From the NCBI GenBank assembly GCA_000231825.2, contig JH720303.1:1264574-1328573 (forward strand): a stretch of 64,000 nt of DNA, read 5' to 3'. A program made the position numbers and the translations under genes. How positions within the stretch are numbered: position 1 is the first letter of the stretch; each line of letters begins with the position of its first letter. Below the pieces are notes generated by a model. It was not told the origin of the DNA and did no database searches. It worked only from the letters and a program-made list of their open reading frames with translations. The DNA is from Tetrahymena elliotti 4EA (Eukaryota; Ciliophora; Oligohymenophorea; Hymenostomatida; Tetrahymenidae). This document shows positions 38,112-49,272 of the stretch, in pieces.

Positions 38112-40491
38112 ATGATTAGTGCTCGTGCTGTTCATAGATTTTTAAGAAATCCTAATCTTGAAACCGGTGCTGCTTTTAGAGCTGGTACAAGGTAATATTA
38201 TTTTCGTTTTATCAGATCATTGTTGAACATACTGTGATGATAAGGGCGTTGGATTGAAGGTGAAGGAGTCTTGAAATTCACTTCTTTTTTATTTAAAAGC
38301 TAAGAAAGAAGTGAAGGTCATTTCTCTTTGTTACCTAACAAATAAAAAGTATTTAAAGAAGCAATATCTATAAGTTTTCTTAATATATCTATATACAATA
38401 GCTCTTATACTCAAAATATAATATATGAAATCAACAATGCAAATTTATAGTTATTTATCATAAATTAAATTATTTTAACAGATTCGACCCTTTCAAGAAC
38501 ACTTTGACTGTCTTGAAGGATCCTTAAAACGGAAGAACCTTATATCTTATTGGTACCACCAATTCATCTACTTTGTTGGCCAACAGAACTAAGGATTTGG
38601 TCCAAAAAGAAAAACCTGACGCTGTTTTTGTTTAAACTAATAAGGAATGGTGGAACATCGCCAGAAATATCTAAGACGTTAAATGCCAATAAGAACTCAA
38701 TAGATATAATGATTTATTTAGTCAAGCTTACACTTTATCTTTGGACAACACCATTAGAAATCTTGTTTTTAAGGCCAAGTTCTACTCATGGCTCTTTGTT
38801 ATTAATTGGTTCAAGGGTAATTAATTTATTTTTAACTATAAATTTTAACTACACACAAGTACAATTAAGGCTCAAACATGGATAAAATAAAATAAAAGAT
38901 TAATGCTCTTCCAAATAATACTCACACTTTTGCAATTTAAGCAGGTATGAGTAGATTAATGTAATAAAAGAATCACCGATAATATATATATATTGTTGCG
39001 TTAAACTAAGATTCTAAAAAGGATAATTATTAATAAAAGAAAAGGTTCTTAAGCAGATAAATTTCAAAAATAGTTGATGAATATCGTTAATAAAATAATT
39101 AGGTATAAAGATGCTGCAAATAGTGAATAATAATTTTAATAGGAAACATAAAGTGCAATAATAATATTAGCATGAATTATTATTTATTTTCAAAGGCTTT
39201 ATTGCAAATTAATGTTTGAAAATATCCGAAGCAATAAATACAAAGAAAAATTATATGAACAGCATGATTTTATAAATAAACATTTTAAAATCACTATCTG
39301 AAGTACCTGTAAATTATCAACAATATGAAGTGTTGATTCTAGTAAATGAATAAATAATTTATTTGCAACTTAGCACACCTATCATTTGTGTTGGTAGCGC
39401 TGTTTGAAAAGTAGCTCATTTGAAATAAAAGAAGAAGTCAAAAAAAAAAATTAAATTGTTTATTTGTTTATTGATCAATTGATATTAGCAAATTTTCAAA
39501 AGCAAATAAATATAAAAAGCAAACAGAATAAAAAGAAAGATATTCAATTGACTATATGATTTAGAATTAATCATTTTATAATATCAAATAATAAATAAAA
39601 AGCCTATAACCACTCTAAAAATTTCTTGATAAATATAATTTATTTTCAGATAAAAGACATATGTTATTTAACTAATAACTTACTCATTTAATATAATAAA
39701 AATTGTTTTTTTTTGTTTATTAAATTAATAATTTTTTAATTGAAATAGCTTTCCCTGATGACTTCCATCCTTTCATTCCTGGTTTGGAAATGAAGTTTGC
39801 TATCGAAGAAGCCAATAAATAAAATATCCCCGTTGTTCTTGGTGGTTTGGAAATCGATGATGTCACCCTTGCTTCCTTGAAGGTTGAACCCAGATTAGAC
39901 CCCTTCTCTTAATTGTTCTACGGTTACAGAGCTCTTCACAACTCTTTCTGGAGAAGAGAACACTTCGATAACTACTCTACTCTTGATGTTGTTGGAGGTG
40001 AAGCCTATGCTGAATCTATGGATAAATTCAGAACTAGCTGGTTCATTAAATACTTCGAAAAGCTTGCCCCTCACTAAAAGAAAATTCTTGTTGACCAAAA
40101 GGATCTTGACTTATTCTATGCCCTTTACAGAGACACTCCTGGAAAGAAGATTGTTGCAGTTGTTAACCAATGGCACGTTCCTGGTATTGAAAGCCACTGG
40201 AAATCTGCAACAAACACTCATGAACCCTTAAAGGCTATCAATCCTATTGGTGATATGGATATTAATAAATACATGGAATCTCAACTCGTTAACGACACCT
40301 TGAGAGCCTTCGTTTCTAAGATTGGCAAGACTGAACCTGCCACTTGGAAGAACTACAGCACTGTTTATCACAAGGATAACTACGAAGCTGAAAGAGTTCG
40401 TCACGTTGCCTTCCTTGACCATAAAGATCCTCACATGTATCACGGTCTTCCCCAAGATTACGATGACAATATTAAGCCCAAGCATCACTGA
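38112..40491 (+). CDS. TraB-domain protein, probably mitochondrial and non-catalytic
   Basis: Three exons (38112-38191, 38482-38816, 39749-40491) give 385 aa. The N-terminus MISARAVHRFLRNPNLETG is basic and lacks acidic residues early, like a mitochondrial presequence. The TraB domain starts with RTLYLIGTTNSSTLLANRTK and KPDAVFVQTNKEWW, the slots where TraB/TIKI proteins have GTxH and vELD. It ends with KKIVAVVNQWHVPGIESHW, matching the conserved 'vavVG..H..GI' strand. The first histidine and the glutamate of the usual motifs are replaced (N and Q), so the metal-dependent activity proposed for the family is probably lost. The C-terminal extra about 90 aa are His/Asp-rich. Codon bias is very strong, implying an abundant protein. 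Intron 2 is 932 nt. Confidence 0.83.
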
Positions 40492-40522
40492 ATAATAAAA
40501 CAAAATTGAGCAAAAATATAAT

Positions 40523-40761
40523 TCAAGAGTTCTTCGTAATTAAATACTTTTATTTTAATAAATACTCTGAAGTGAAGCTAAACGCCTTTACATACTTTTC
40601 AAAGTCATCACCATCATCGAAGAATTATTAATATTATTTTTTATGCTCATAACTTAACTTATATCACATCTAAGTTGATTAAAATATATGTTCGTAACTT
40701 CAAAAAGGTTACCATTTTCAAAATAAGCTAATTATCTATCAATTTTATTTTAGTTTTTCAT
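40523..40761 (-). pseudogene. Small reading frame (about 77 codons) broken by a 5-bp tandem duplication
   Basis: From ATG at 40761 the frame reads MKNQNKIDRQLAYFENGN, then LFEVTNIYFNQLRCDIS. At 40650-40659 the minus strand carries AGTTA twice in tandem, after which the coding-looking frame is shifted: YEHKKQYQFFDDGDDFEK, then YVKAFSFTSEY, up to TGA at 40523-40525. Removing one repeat unit would make one continuous frame of 78 codons; I only note this. Codon choice and base composition on both sides are better than in the surrounding DNA. It is convergent with the TraB gene, 31 bp from its stop. It may be a frameshifted relic, an assembly error, or two exons I cannot connect. No family recognised. 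Confidence 0.4.
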
Positions 40762-41010
40762 TTTTAATTATTTTATCTTTTCATTTCTTTTTATCAATTT
40801 TGCTTTTAACTTTTATCAAAAACTTGAAAATTGTAAAATTTAAATCCATTTCGATTTTAGAGCCTTAAAATTGTTAAAAAATTTTATGAAAAATGCTATT
40901 TCTTTTTTTTTTTTAGTAAAAAAAAACAATTCTAAATATTAATTAAAAATTAACTACTCAATAAACTCAAAAAGAACAAATAGAAAAAAAATATAAAAAA
41001 AAGTAAATAA

Positions 41011-41520
41011 ATGTATGAACAAAGTGATTAAGAATATTTTTCAATAAAATAATTTGATTAAATAATTGAACCCACATCATAGGGAGTAGGAGGTCTATTT
41101 TTAGGTTAAGTAGATCTTATTTAATCTAAAAGATTGGAAACTCTAAAAATTGGAGCAGTTATTTCAATTATAGGATTTGTAGTTAAAATTGATCAGTCAT
41201 TAGGAGTAAAGCATTTGTTCATTTAAGCTGATGATGATGAAGATACTGATTTAAAACAATACTTTTAAATGACTTATGATTTTATACATGAGAATATTAA
41301 AAAGACTAATGTATTTGTTCACTGCTAAATGGGAATATCTAGAAGCTCATCTATTGTAATAGCATATTTGATGAAAGATAGAGGAATGAATTACTTAGAC
41401 ACATTTAATTTTGTAAGATCAAAGAGAAGTTGTATCTGCCCTAATGATGGCTTCGTTTCTCAATTAATTGAGTATTAACATGAACTTGAAAAGGAAAAAA
41501 ATTAAAAAAATGAGCATTGA
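41011..41520 (+). CDS. Dual-specificity protein phosphatase
   Basis: A single 170-codon frame (169 aa) to TGA 41518-41520. The cysteine-phosphatase signature is VHCQMGISRSSSIVIAYLM (HCx5R with nucleophile Cys and Arg). Upstream, GGLFLGQVDLIQSKRLETL and HLFIQADDDEDTDLKQYF match the DUSP fold and provide the general-acid Asp. Downstream RSKRSCICPNDGF corresponds to the 'R......PN.gF..qL' motif of DUSPs. The protein is only the catalytic domain with a short Q-rich N-terminus, like atypical DUSPs that remove phosphate from Tyr and Ser/Thr. No MAP-kinase-binding (rhodanese) domain is present. It is intronless. Confidence 0.92.
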
Positions 41521-42373
41521 AACTTTTCAATATCTATTGAGGAGATATAATTTAAAAAATCACTTAATAAATTCTATGTATTTATTGATAACTAGTGAAC
41601 TAAATGAAATTATTTATTACCAAACTTTTTAATTTGCAGTTTTTTAACAAATTAATTATTAAATAAACAAATAAATAGCAAACAATTTTTTATTTTTAAA
41701 GATAAATCGAAAGAAACCTAATGAATGGATAAATATTAAAATATATTTTGATAAATTAATTAATTCTAATTTTTTTTTTTTTGCATCTCAACCAATAAAT
41801 ATTTCACCATAATTAATTTTGACATTTTGTTAAAAATTATCACCTAAAATTTGTCAAATTTTTTTATCTAGTAAGTAATGTATTATAAAGGATAAACAAT
41901 ATTTTATAAACATAAATTATGAGTTTAAATTATTTATTCTAAACTAATAAGTTATAAATTAAACAAATGAAAATGACTAGATTTTCTATTTCATATTATA
42001 TGGTTAAATTTTTTATACTATATACATTCTTTTGTTTATTTTCTCTCGTATTGTTATATAGCTATCATTTATTTAAGAGATTTTACTTTATTAGATTTTT
42101 ATGCTTATTTCTTCGAATTTAGAGAGAGATAGAGAGAGTTATACTTTCTTATCTTGATTTTATTCAGATATTAGTAGCTTTCAGAATATAAAAAATTTTA
42201 TAAATAAATAGTAAGAATGCATGATTCTTTGTGATAATATATTCATTACTGAGCAATCTTGCTTAATTGGTTTTCTAATTTTGTGGTTTTCTATTTTAAT
42301 AGTTAAATAAACATAGTAAATCTTTCTTAACAAGTATATTCTAGGTTAAAATGATAATTATTGTTGCTAATTG
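41521..42373. other. Convergent intergenic spacer
   Basis: AT-rich, with a short GA-repeat tract near 42120-42138. No coding frame or RNA gene recognised between the DUSP stop and the small MGC-protein stop. Confidence 0.45.
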
Positions 42374-42649
42374 TCAATTATTAATGTTATTGATTTGTTC
42401 TGATTTGTTAAAAGCACTCAATCCTTTATTATTTGTATTATGATCATTTTGTAAATCTAGAAGCTCTCCTGATGCTGGATGTAATTTCTCTGATTTATTA
42501 CCATGTTAATGTTCTCCATGAACTGAATGAGTTTTATAGTGATCAATAGAACTTCTCCTTGCAGCAATTCTTAATGAACCTTGCTTGGACATAGATCTTT
42601 ATGAAGGTGCAGATTCTACTTTTTTAGGTTTTGTTTAAAAGCATCCCAT
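42374..42649 (-). CDS. Small polar protein with N-myristoylation/palmitoylation-type start
   Basis: 92 codons (91 aa), one exon, TGA at 42374-42376. The protein begins MGCFQTKPKKVESAP. Gly2 and Cys3 followed by basic residues is a classical dual-acylation signal that tethers small proteins to membranes. The rest is hydrophilic and rich in Ser, His, Asn and Lys (RRSSIDHYKTHSVHGEHQHG), with no membrane segment or known domain. Codon quality (GGT, GCA, AGA, TCA, GAA) separates it clearly from the flanking AT-rich DNA. It is probably a membrane-anchored regulator or scaffold; beyond the lipid signal, function is unknown. Confidence 0.65.
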
Positions 42650-43509
42650 AATGATAGTAAAACTTTCTAATATTGATCCTAGATAATTTGAATTTTTTTT
42701 ATGTGTTTTATAGGTAAATAAAATGTCTTGCTAAATTTTACTCTTTTTGCTAACTTTATTTGCTAATTAATATTTTAATTTTTTAAGCTTTCAAATTTTT
42801 ATAATGTATGTTAAAACTAAATGTTTATATTAATTTTTTTTTGTTATTTTTTTTCTTTTGATGAAATTGATAAATTAAATAATTAAATTACTGATTACTG
42901 AATTCATTAATACCAAAGTTAATCACTCATTTATCTTTCTACTATTAAAATTATTAATTTTGGAAAAAAATTATTAATCTTAAATGTCTTTTGATGAGAC
43001 ATTTTATGTAGGACTCTACCTACAAAAATAAACAGAAACAACAAAAAAACTAAAAATTTTGAATAGAACCTATACTGGAATGAAATATGAAATATAAATA
43101 ATTGAAATACTTATAAAATAAATGTTTGCTAAATTGATACATTCTGGTTCTAATTTTTTTCTATTTGAGAAAATCAAAGTAATTACAACTCAGTTAATAA
43201 ATAATTTTCCAACTAAAATTCATTTATTGAAATAAATTTAGTATCTTTGTTTATTAGGTATTTATTTAATTATTTTGCTCGATTTCAAATTTTTATTCAT
43301 TCTACTTTTATTAATCTTCTAAATTTTTTTTTCATTGTTTTATTTAATAAGGCTGATAAAAAGATCTTACAATGTATTCATTAGCTTCAATTTTATTATA
43401 AAAAAGTGAAGGATTCATATATTTTGAAAGAGAGCAAATTTTAATATATAATTCAATTTATATTATCTAATTAATTTTTTAAGTTTTATTATAGCAATTA
43501 AACTTGACC
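42650..43509. other. Spacer upstream of the MGC protein
   Basis: 860 bp of AT-rich DNA between the SPF45 3' end and the MGC-protein start, both minus strand. It contains two adjacent hairpins (42982-43024, listed separately) and nothing coding. Confidence 0.45.
42982..43024. repeat. Two adjacent short hairpins
   Basis: First: AAATGTCT, 7-nt loop, AGACATTT (42982-43004). Second: TGTAGG, 6-nt loop ACTCTA, CCTACA (43007-43024). Two nucleotides separate them. They lie 333 bp upstream of the small MGC gene and downstream of SPF45, and could be structured RNA or a 3'-end element. Confidence 0.7.
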
Positions 43510-45151
43510 TCAAGATAGTTTATTAGCCAATTAATTCATTTCAAATTAATCCTCAGAATAAAAATACCCAATAACTGATCTACCATTAAATATACGACCA
43601 TCCAAGTAAGTAAAAGCATTCATAGCTTCTTCAATTCTATTTAAAATAAATAAATAATTAATTAATTTTGATATCATATGATATCTTTAGTCATAAATTA
43701 CTGATTGTATTTAACAAATATTCTAACAGCATCTTCACAGTCTTGAGATGACATTACATATATTTTTAGATTCTAATATTTTATTCAAAATAATGATAAA
43801 ATAAATTAAATTCTCTATTAAATTGTTTACCACAACAACACCATATTAGAAGCATTCTTCTGTAACTTCTTCTTCTAAATCTTCATCAATTTCCCATGGA
43901 GCAATCAAATTAATAATGCAAACTACTTTAGTGGGAACTCTTTTATTTTAATTTTTTGTTACACTTGATGAAATAAGAAGATTTAAAATAAAATAATTAC
44001 AAATTTCTTTATTCAAAATATCTTTTCATAACTATTTCTTGAGGCAGTATAGTTGATAAATCCATATTACTTTGTGTGATGATAGCTGAGGTGTCACTTA
44101 TTTTTTATGCTATAATTGGAGCTACAATACCTTGCTGGTTCTTTCCCAAACCTATTAGTTAATAATTATTTAATACGTTCATACTTTTTATTATTGAATA
44201 TATTTATTTACCTTATCCTAATTTAAAACCTTACTTTTCCATCATTTTATAAGCTTTCTATTCTGATGTTTCATCTATTATTTTAAATATTTTACAATTC
44301 ATTAAGAAATGTTTAAATATTATTTAAAATTATTAAAAATTTTATTCTAATTCTTTGAAATTACAATCTCCTTTTGAGTAAAGATCTGCTGTATCCTTCT
44401 CTATATCCATCTAATTACCCTTCATTCCTAAACCAAATGCAGGCCTAAAATCATCATCTGTATCTTCTTCTTCCATTTCATAATCATCATTATATGACAG
44501 CTTTTATATATTAATTTGCTACTGAGTTTATTCTTCTTGAATTGTGTCACCTAAAGATTTTTTGCTTTTAAACTTTTCTAAATCTTATTTTTATTTGTTG
44601 ATTATTTTCTTTAATTATTCATAATCATTAGGACGTGCAGGGTCATATTCTTCTTTTTGCTTGAGGATTAAATTTTCATTATTCTATACTGTACTAGATT
44701 ATTTATCTTATATTTATGCCAATGCTGTTGCTGTGCTTGAGGATGTGTTAGAAGATGATCCTCCAGTTAATCCATTTTTTTAAAATAGATTTTTCAATTT
44801 ATCGGTTAAGGCTTATTTAGGTGCAGAAGAAGCTGTAGCTGCATTAACTTCTTACTTTTTAGAAGCTAAAAGTTAACTTATTTTATCCAATTTCGACTAA
44901 TCTACTTTCTTTACTTCTACTGGCTAATTATTTTGATTATTTGCATCTGCTCCTTATTTTTAATCTGCTAATTACGAACTACTACTTGTTTGACTAACTT
45001 AAATGACATCGCTTATATTAGTTTTGCTCAAATCAGCAAAAAAATTAGCCATATGTCTTTCAATGCTTGTATTATCTACTTATCGTTTTTCCTCGTTAAA
45101 ATCGGGTGCTGGTGGAGCCCTTTGTGATAAAGCTGATCTTTTTCTAGCCAT
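43510..45151 (-). CDS. RBM17: Splicing factor SPF45 (RBM17), G-patch and UHM protein
   Basis: The N-terminus MARKRSALSQRAPPAPDFNE is followed by a polar linker and EYDPARPNDYEQLKK, matching the 'YDP..PNDYE' motif of SPF45. A G-patch follows across an intron: KMMEKQGFKLGQGLGKNQQGI. The C-terminus is a UHM/RRM: TKVVCIINLIAPWEIDEDLE, EEVTEECFQYGVV (compare the 'GEVDEDLEdEvkEECekyG' signature), EEAMNAFTYLDGRIFNGRSV with the R-x-F triplet (R-I-F) that binds UHM ligand motifs in SF3b155/U2AF. TGA is at 43510-43512. SPF45 acts in 3' splice-site choice and short-intron splicing. Several short introns lie in the 3' half. It is divergent from the coiled-coil gene. Confidence 0.92.
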
Positions 45152-45769
45152 TTTAAACGTGATTGTAATAAATAAAAAAAATTAAGAATGTCTTAATTCA
45201 AAACATAATATTTATTATAAGATATATAAATAAATAAATAAATCAGCAATCCTTAGTTGTTAAAATAAATAATTTTCTTTTTGTCTATCAATTTACAATT
45301 TTTTAACATATTTAAAAAACATTTTAATAACCTTTCAAAAAAATGAAAATATTCTTTTAAATCACTGAGAAGAATCAAAAACAAATCATAAACCAAGCTT
45401 GAAAAAATTTTTTACTGCTATTGAATTTCTACAAAAATAAATTTAACAAAATTTAAATTGAAAATGTTTTAGGACAAAAAAAATTCAAAATATTTTAATT
45501 AATTACCAAACTCTATTTTGAAATAATAAATCAGATATTGCTAAAAATCTGGTTTAAAAAAGAAAAAAGGGATTGAAAAATAATAAAATTTAATAAATTG
45601 ATTTTAATTTAAAATTTTACTTTGGAATTGAGTTTATTTCACATTTTTTTAAGCTGTTTTCTTTATTTAGGTAACTTTATAATTATAATAATTGCAACCA
45701 GCAAATTAAACTAGTAGCGTATCTAATAAATTTATAAATAGTTCAACAATATTTCAAAATAAGTTAAAA
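45152..45769. other. Divergent promoter region (SPF45 / coiled-coil protein)
   Basis: 618 bp, AT-rich, between two divergent ATGs. No element recognised. Confidence 0.45.
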
Positions 45770-48700
45770 ATGAGTTAAGTAGAGTTAGAGAGCAATGGTA
45801 AATATCAAGAATAACTCTAAAAGCAGGATGATAGTAATATTATACCAAATAAAATAATATTTTATTGAATTAACTTAAAGAGTAACAGCAAGTTGATGGA
45901 AGTTATAACAGAAATGAATCAAAAATTAAGCAAAATGATTATTCAAATGGCAATGATCACTAGCAAAATTAAAAATAAAATAAATATGGGCTAAAATATT
46001 TAGATTCGGAGGAAAGGAACGATTATGTTTCTTTACTTAATTTTGATGAAAATTCCAGATTTTATCCTTTTTTAACATCGTAAGGATTCATAATTGATAC
46101 CTAATTTTATATTTAGGATTTATAATACTATTTTAAATTTTAAAAGCCCAAGATCTAAAGAAGCATGCTTGAGATAAGGTGTTGAAGAACATTAACTTTT
46201 AAGAAAAACAAGGAAGGATTTTGAAAAAGAATAAATTCCTAATGAGTTTAAAGATGATCCTGAATTTTATATAAATCTTAAAGCAGAAAAATATGAAAAG
46301 AGAAGGCAAGAAAGATTAGTATAAGTCCAATAGGTAAATCATTAAAGTATTTTCTACTTATGAAAGATTTATTTTTTGAAGGAAAGAGATAATATAATAT
46401 AAGAGTTAAAAAGAGAAAGTTAATATTAGAACAGAAGTTTTTACAAATCATAAGGTGGAGAGAGTTAATTATCTAATTTAACATCTACTTAGGAGTAAGA
46501 GAAATAAAAGCTCTAGGTGTTAAAAAAAAAGCAAGTAATATTGGGTTATAAATTACTGTTTTTAAATTAATTTAATATGGTATTAAACAGGAATAATAAA
46601 TAGAATTTCTATTAGAAAATCAAAGAAAATAATAAGAAATAATGGAAGTAATAGTAATAAAATTTTCATTTTTTTAAATTATGGTTTTAAATAGAAATAA
46701 GAATAAAAAGAATTGAGGGTATATGAAATGGAAAGAAAAAAATAATTAGAATTTGAGAGAAAAAGGATAGAGGCTGAAGAAGCTGAAAGGTACAGATAAA
46801 GTAAAAAGCAAGAAGCTGAAAAAATACAGCAAATAAAAGCTGAAGAACTTTTAGATAGATACCAAGAGGCAGATTTAAAAATAAGACTTAAAAATGAATA
46901 ATTACAAAGGTAAAGAGAATAAGAACAAATAAAGAGAGAAATAGACAGAAGACATAAGATGGAATCTATATAGGCCAAGATTTAATATTTAACAGCTGAA
47001 AAAAATGATTAAATTGAGTAACGTAAACAAGAAAGAGAGATTAAATTATCAAAGGTTGAGCAAGTAAAATTATTAAAAATTTGTTGAAAAATTTAATTAT
47101 GTTTTTCAATAGTAAAAACAAGAGGAATAAGTAGAGAGAATGAGAAAAATGAGAGAAAAAGAAGAAGAACACAAGATCAAATTAGAATAGCAAAAAATAG
47201 AAGAAATCAGATAAAAATAAATAGTCAAGCAAGTAAAAATATATAAATAAATTAAATTTAAAATTAATATTTTATTATCATAAAGAAATATAACGAGAAA
47301 CAGTATGAAACAGAGCAAAAAAGGCTACATGATTAGTAAGTGTAAGAATAGTAGTTGTAAAATAGAGTTTTAGTTAGAATGGAGAAAGAAAGGATAATTA
47401 AGAAGCAGTTATCTTAGAATTTCAAGGAAGATTAAGCTAATAAAAAGAAGGTACTTTAAAGATTTGAAGAAAAATAACAATAACTTGAATACTAAAGATT
47501 GAAAAGACTTGAACATATTATGGAAAGAAAAAAATCTTAAGAATAGCATTAATAAGAGGTCTTAGATAGAAATAGAAGAAGCATTTAGTAGATAAATTTG
47601 GAGAATAAAACATTTTTAAATGAATTAGAGAGAAAGACTATGATAGTTAATGAAAATAGACAATCAAACATTAATTAATTAAGAAAAAGAGTAGCATTGG
47701 AATTACTCAAGATTGAAGAAGCAAAAGAAAATTAAGAAAGGGTTGAGAAAATGAGAGCATATTAAAAACATAAATTATTAAGTAAGCTTTAGGAAGATTA
47801 AATCAGAATAGAAATGTAATAAAAAGAAAAGGAAGAATAAAAGAGGAATAGAGAGAATTTTAAAAAGCAACTGAATGAAGAAAAGTAGAGGCTTGTTAGG
47901 CATTTTGCTTTGGAAATGGAATCATTAAAAAACTCTAAAAAGGAATCATTCATGCAAAGTCATTCTTAAACTGTAAAAAACTTGAACTAGTCTAATAATT
48001 ATGAAAATAGTTAATCCTCTTCTCAATTTATTCATCTTAAAATATTAAAATAAAATAATCAATCACACTCATAAGAAAACTTAAATAAAAACTACTCTTC
48101 ACAAGAAACTAAATAAAATAAATAGAATAAATATTAATAAAATCTCTCTTCTAATAACTAGCTCTTAAACATATAGAATTAGCAACATGAAAATGACCAT
48201 CATCAATAGCAACTAGGAATAGAGCAAAATGAAAATAAGCCTTAAGTATATTTAACATAAGATCATCAATAATAGTAAGAATAAGGATAAATTAATGAGA
48301 ATAATTAAATAATAAATGAAGAAAACTAAAAAGATATTTAAAATCTAAATAAAACAAATAATAATAAGAATCAAGATTAAGATCTGAATAAATCTTTATA
48401 ATCTAATGTAATTTTTTAACTATCAAATTTTAATTAAAAATAATTTTTAATATTTAAATAAACAAAAGAAATCTCCTTCTCCTTCTAGATTACATTACTT
48501 AAATGCATCATTTTCTAATCCTAAAGTTAAAGCATATGGAAAAGACATTACAAAAGAAAAATTGAAACTTTTAATTGAATATGAAAAATAAAATAGTATT
48601 GAATATAGCAAAACAAAGAAAGCCACCAAAAAGAAAAACTAGAAAATAGAGCTTCATTCTGGTTTTAGTGTGCTTAGGCAAAATCAAATAGATGAGATAA

Positions 48701-49272
48701 ATGACAATCTTAATTTTTGGAGTAGTGCTACAGAAAATATTTTGAAAGATTTCCTCAATCAATAAAAAGTAATCATAAAATACAACTTCATAGTTTTTAA
48801 AAATATTTTAAACAAAATAATTACAGGATTAATAAAACACTAATGAGGTGGTTTAGCTCAGTGAAAAACTTCTTAATTTATATCAGTAAATTTTTGAATT
48901 AAAAAAAATTTTCTTTAATTATTTTTTTAAAACAATATTAGAAGCCAAATAAGTGCTGATAAACAACAAAGAAAATAAATAAATTATCTAGGTCTTTTTA
49001 AATGAAATTTAAAAAATGAGTAAAAAAAAATAAAAATTTTATTTTCTATATGTTAATAATAATCTTAAATTTTTTTATTTTTAGGACATAAAATTATTCA
49101 ACATTTAATTAATTAAAAAACATTTCAATTATTTACAAATTTCAAAGACAAATCTTTAAATCAATTTTCATTTGAATTTTTAAATAAATTAATCAGTTTA
49201 ATAAACTAAAATAATCCAAGCTAGATAAAAAATAAAACTTTTTTCATAATAAATTTAAAGAAAACATTTTGA
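45770..49272 (+). CDS. Long coiled-coil protein resembling CCDC177
   Basis: Exons verified in phase at the 5' end: 45770-45797, 45881-46079, 46117-46333, 46382-46534, 46591-46647, 46695 onward. The N-terminal part has FKSPRSKEACLRQGVEEHQL, similar to the 'PRS.EAC...Gi.pe.L' motif of CCDC177-type and other ciliary coiled-coil proteins. From about 46380 to 47900 the protein is nearly continuous charged helix (ERKKQLEFERKRIEAEEAER, KMREKEEEHKIKLEQQKIEE). A Q/N/S/H-rich segment follows, then a conserved-looking C-terminal part (KVKAYGKDITKEKLKLLIEY). At least ten introns, one only 37 nt (46080-46116). The 3' end (TGA 49270-49272) depends on an intron I place at about 49020-49083. A cytoskeletal or ciliary role is inferred from composition only. 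Confidence 0.75.

Noticed and set aside
46679..47318. Two hydrophobic minus-strand ORFs
   Set aside because: Antisense of the charged coiled-coil gene: Glu/Lys codons read backwards give Phe/Leu/Ser. No splice or family support.
48841..48900. tRNA-like stretch (GGTGGTTTAGCTCAGTG)
   Set aside because: It resembles a D-arm/A-box, but there is no T-arm (B-box), no cloverleaf, and it reads as coding sequence of the coiled-coil gene.
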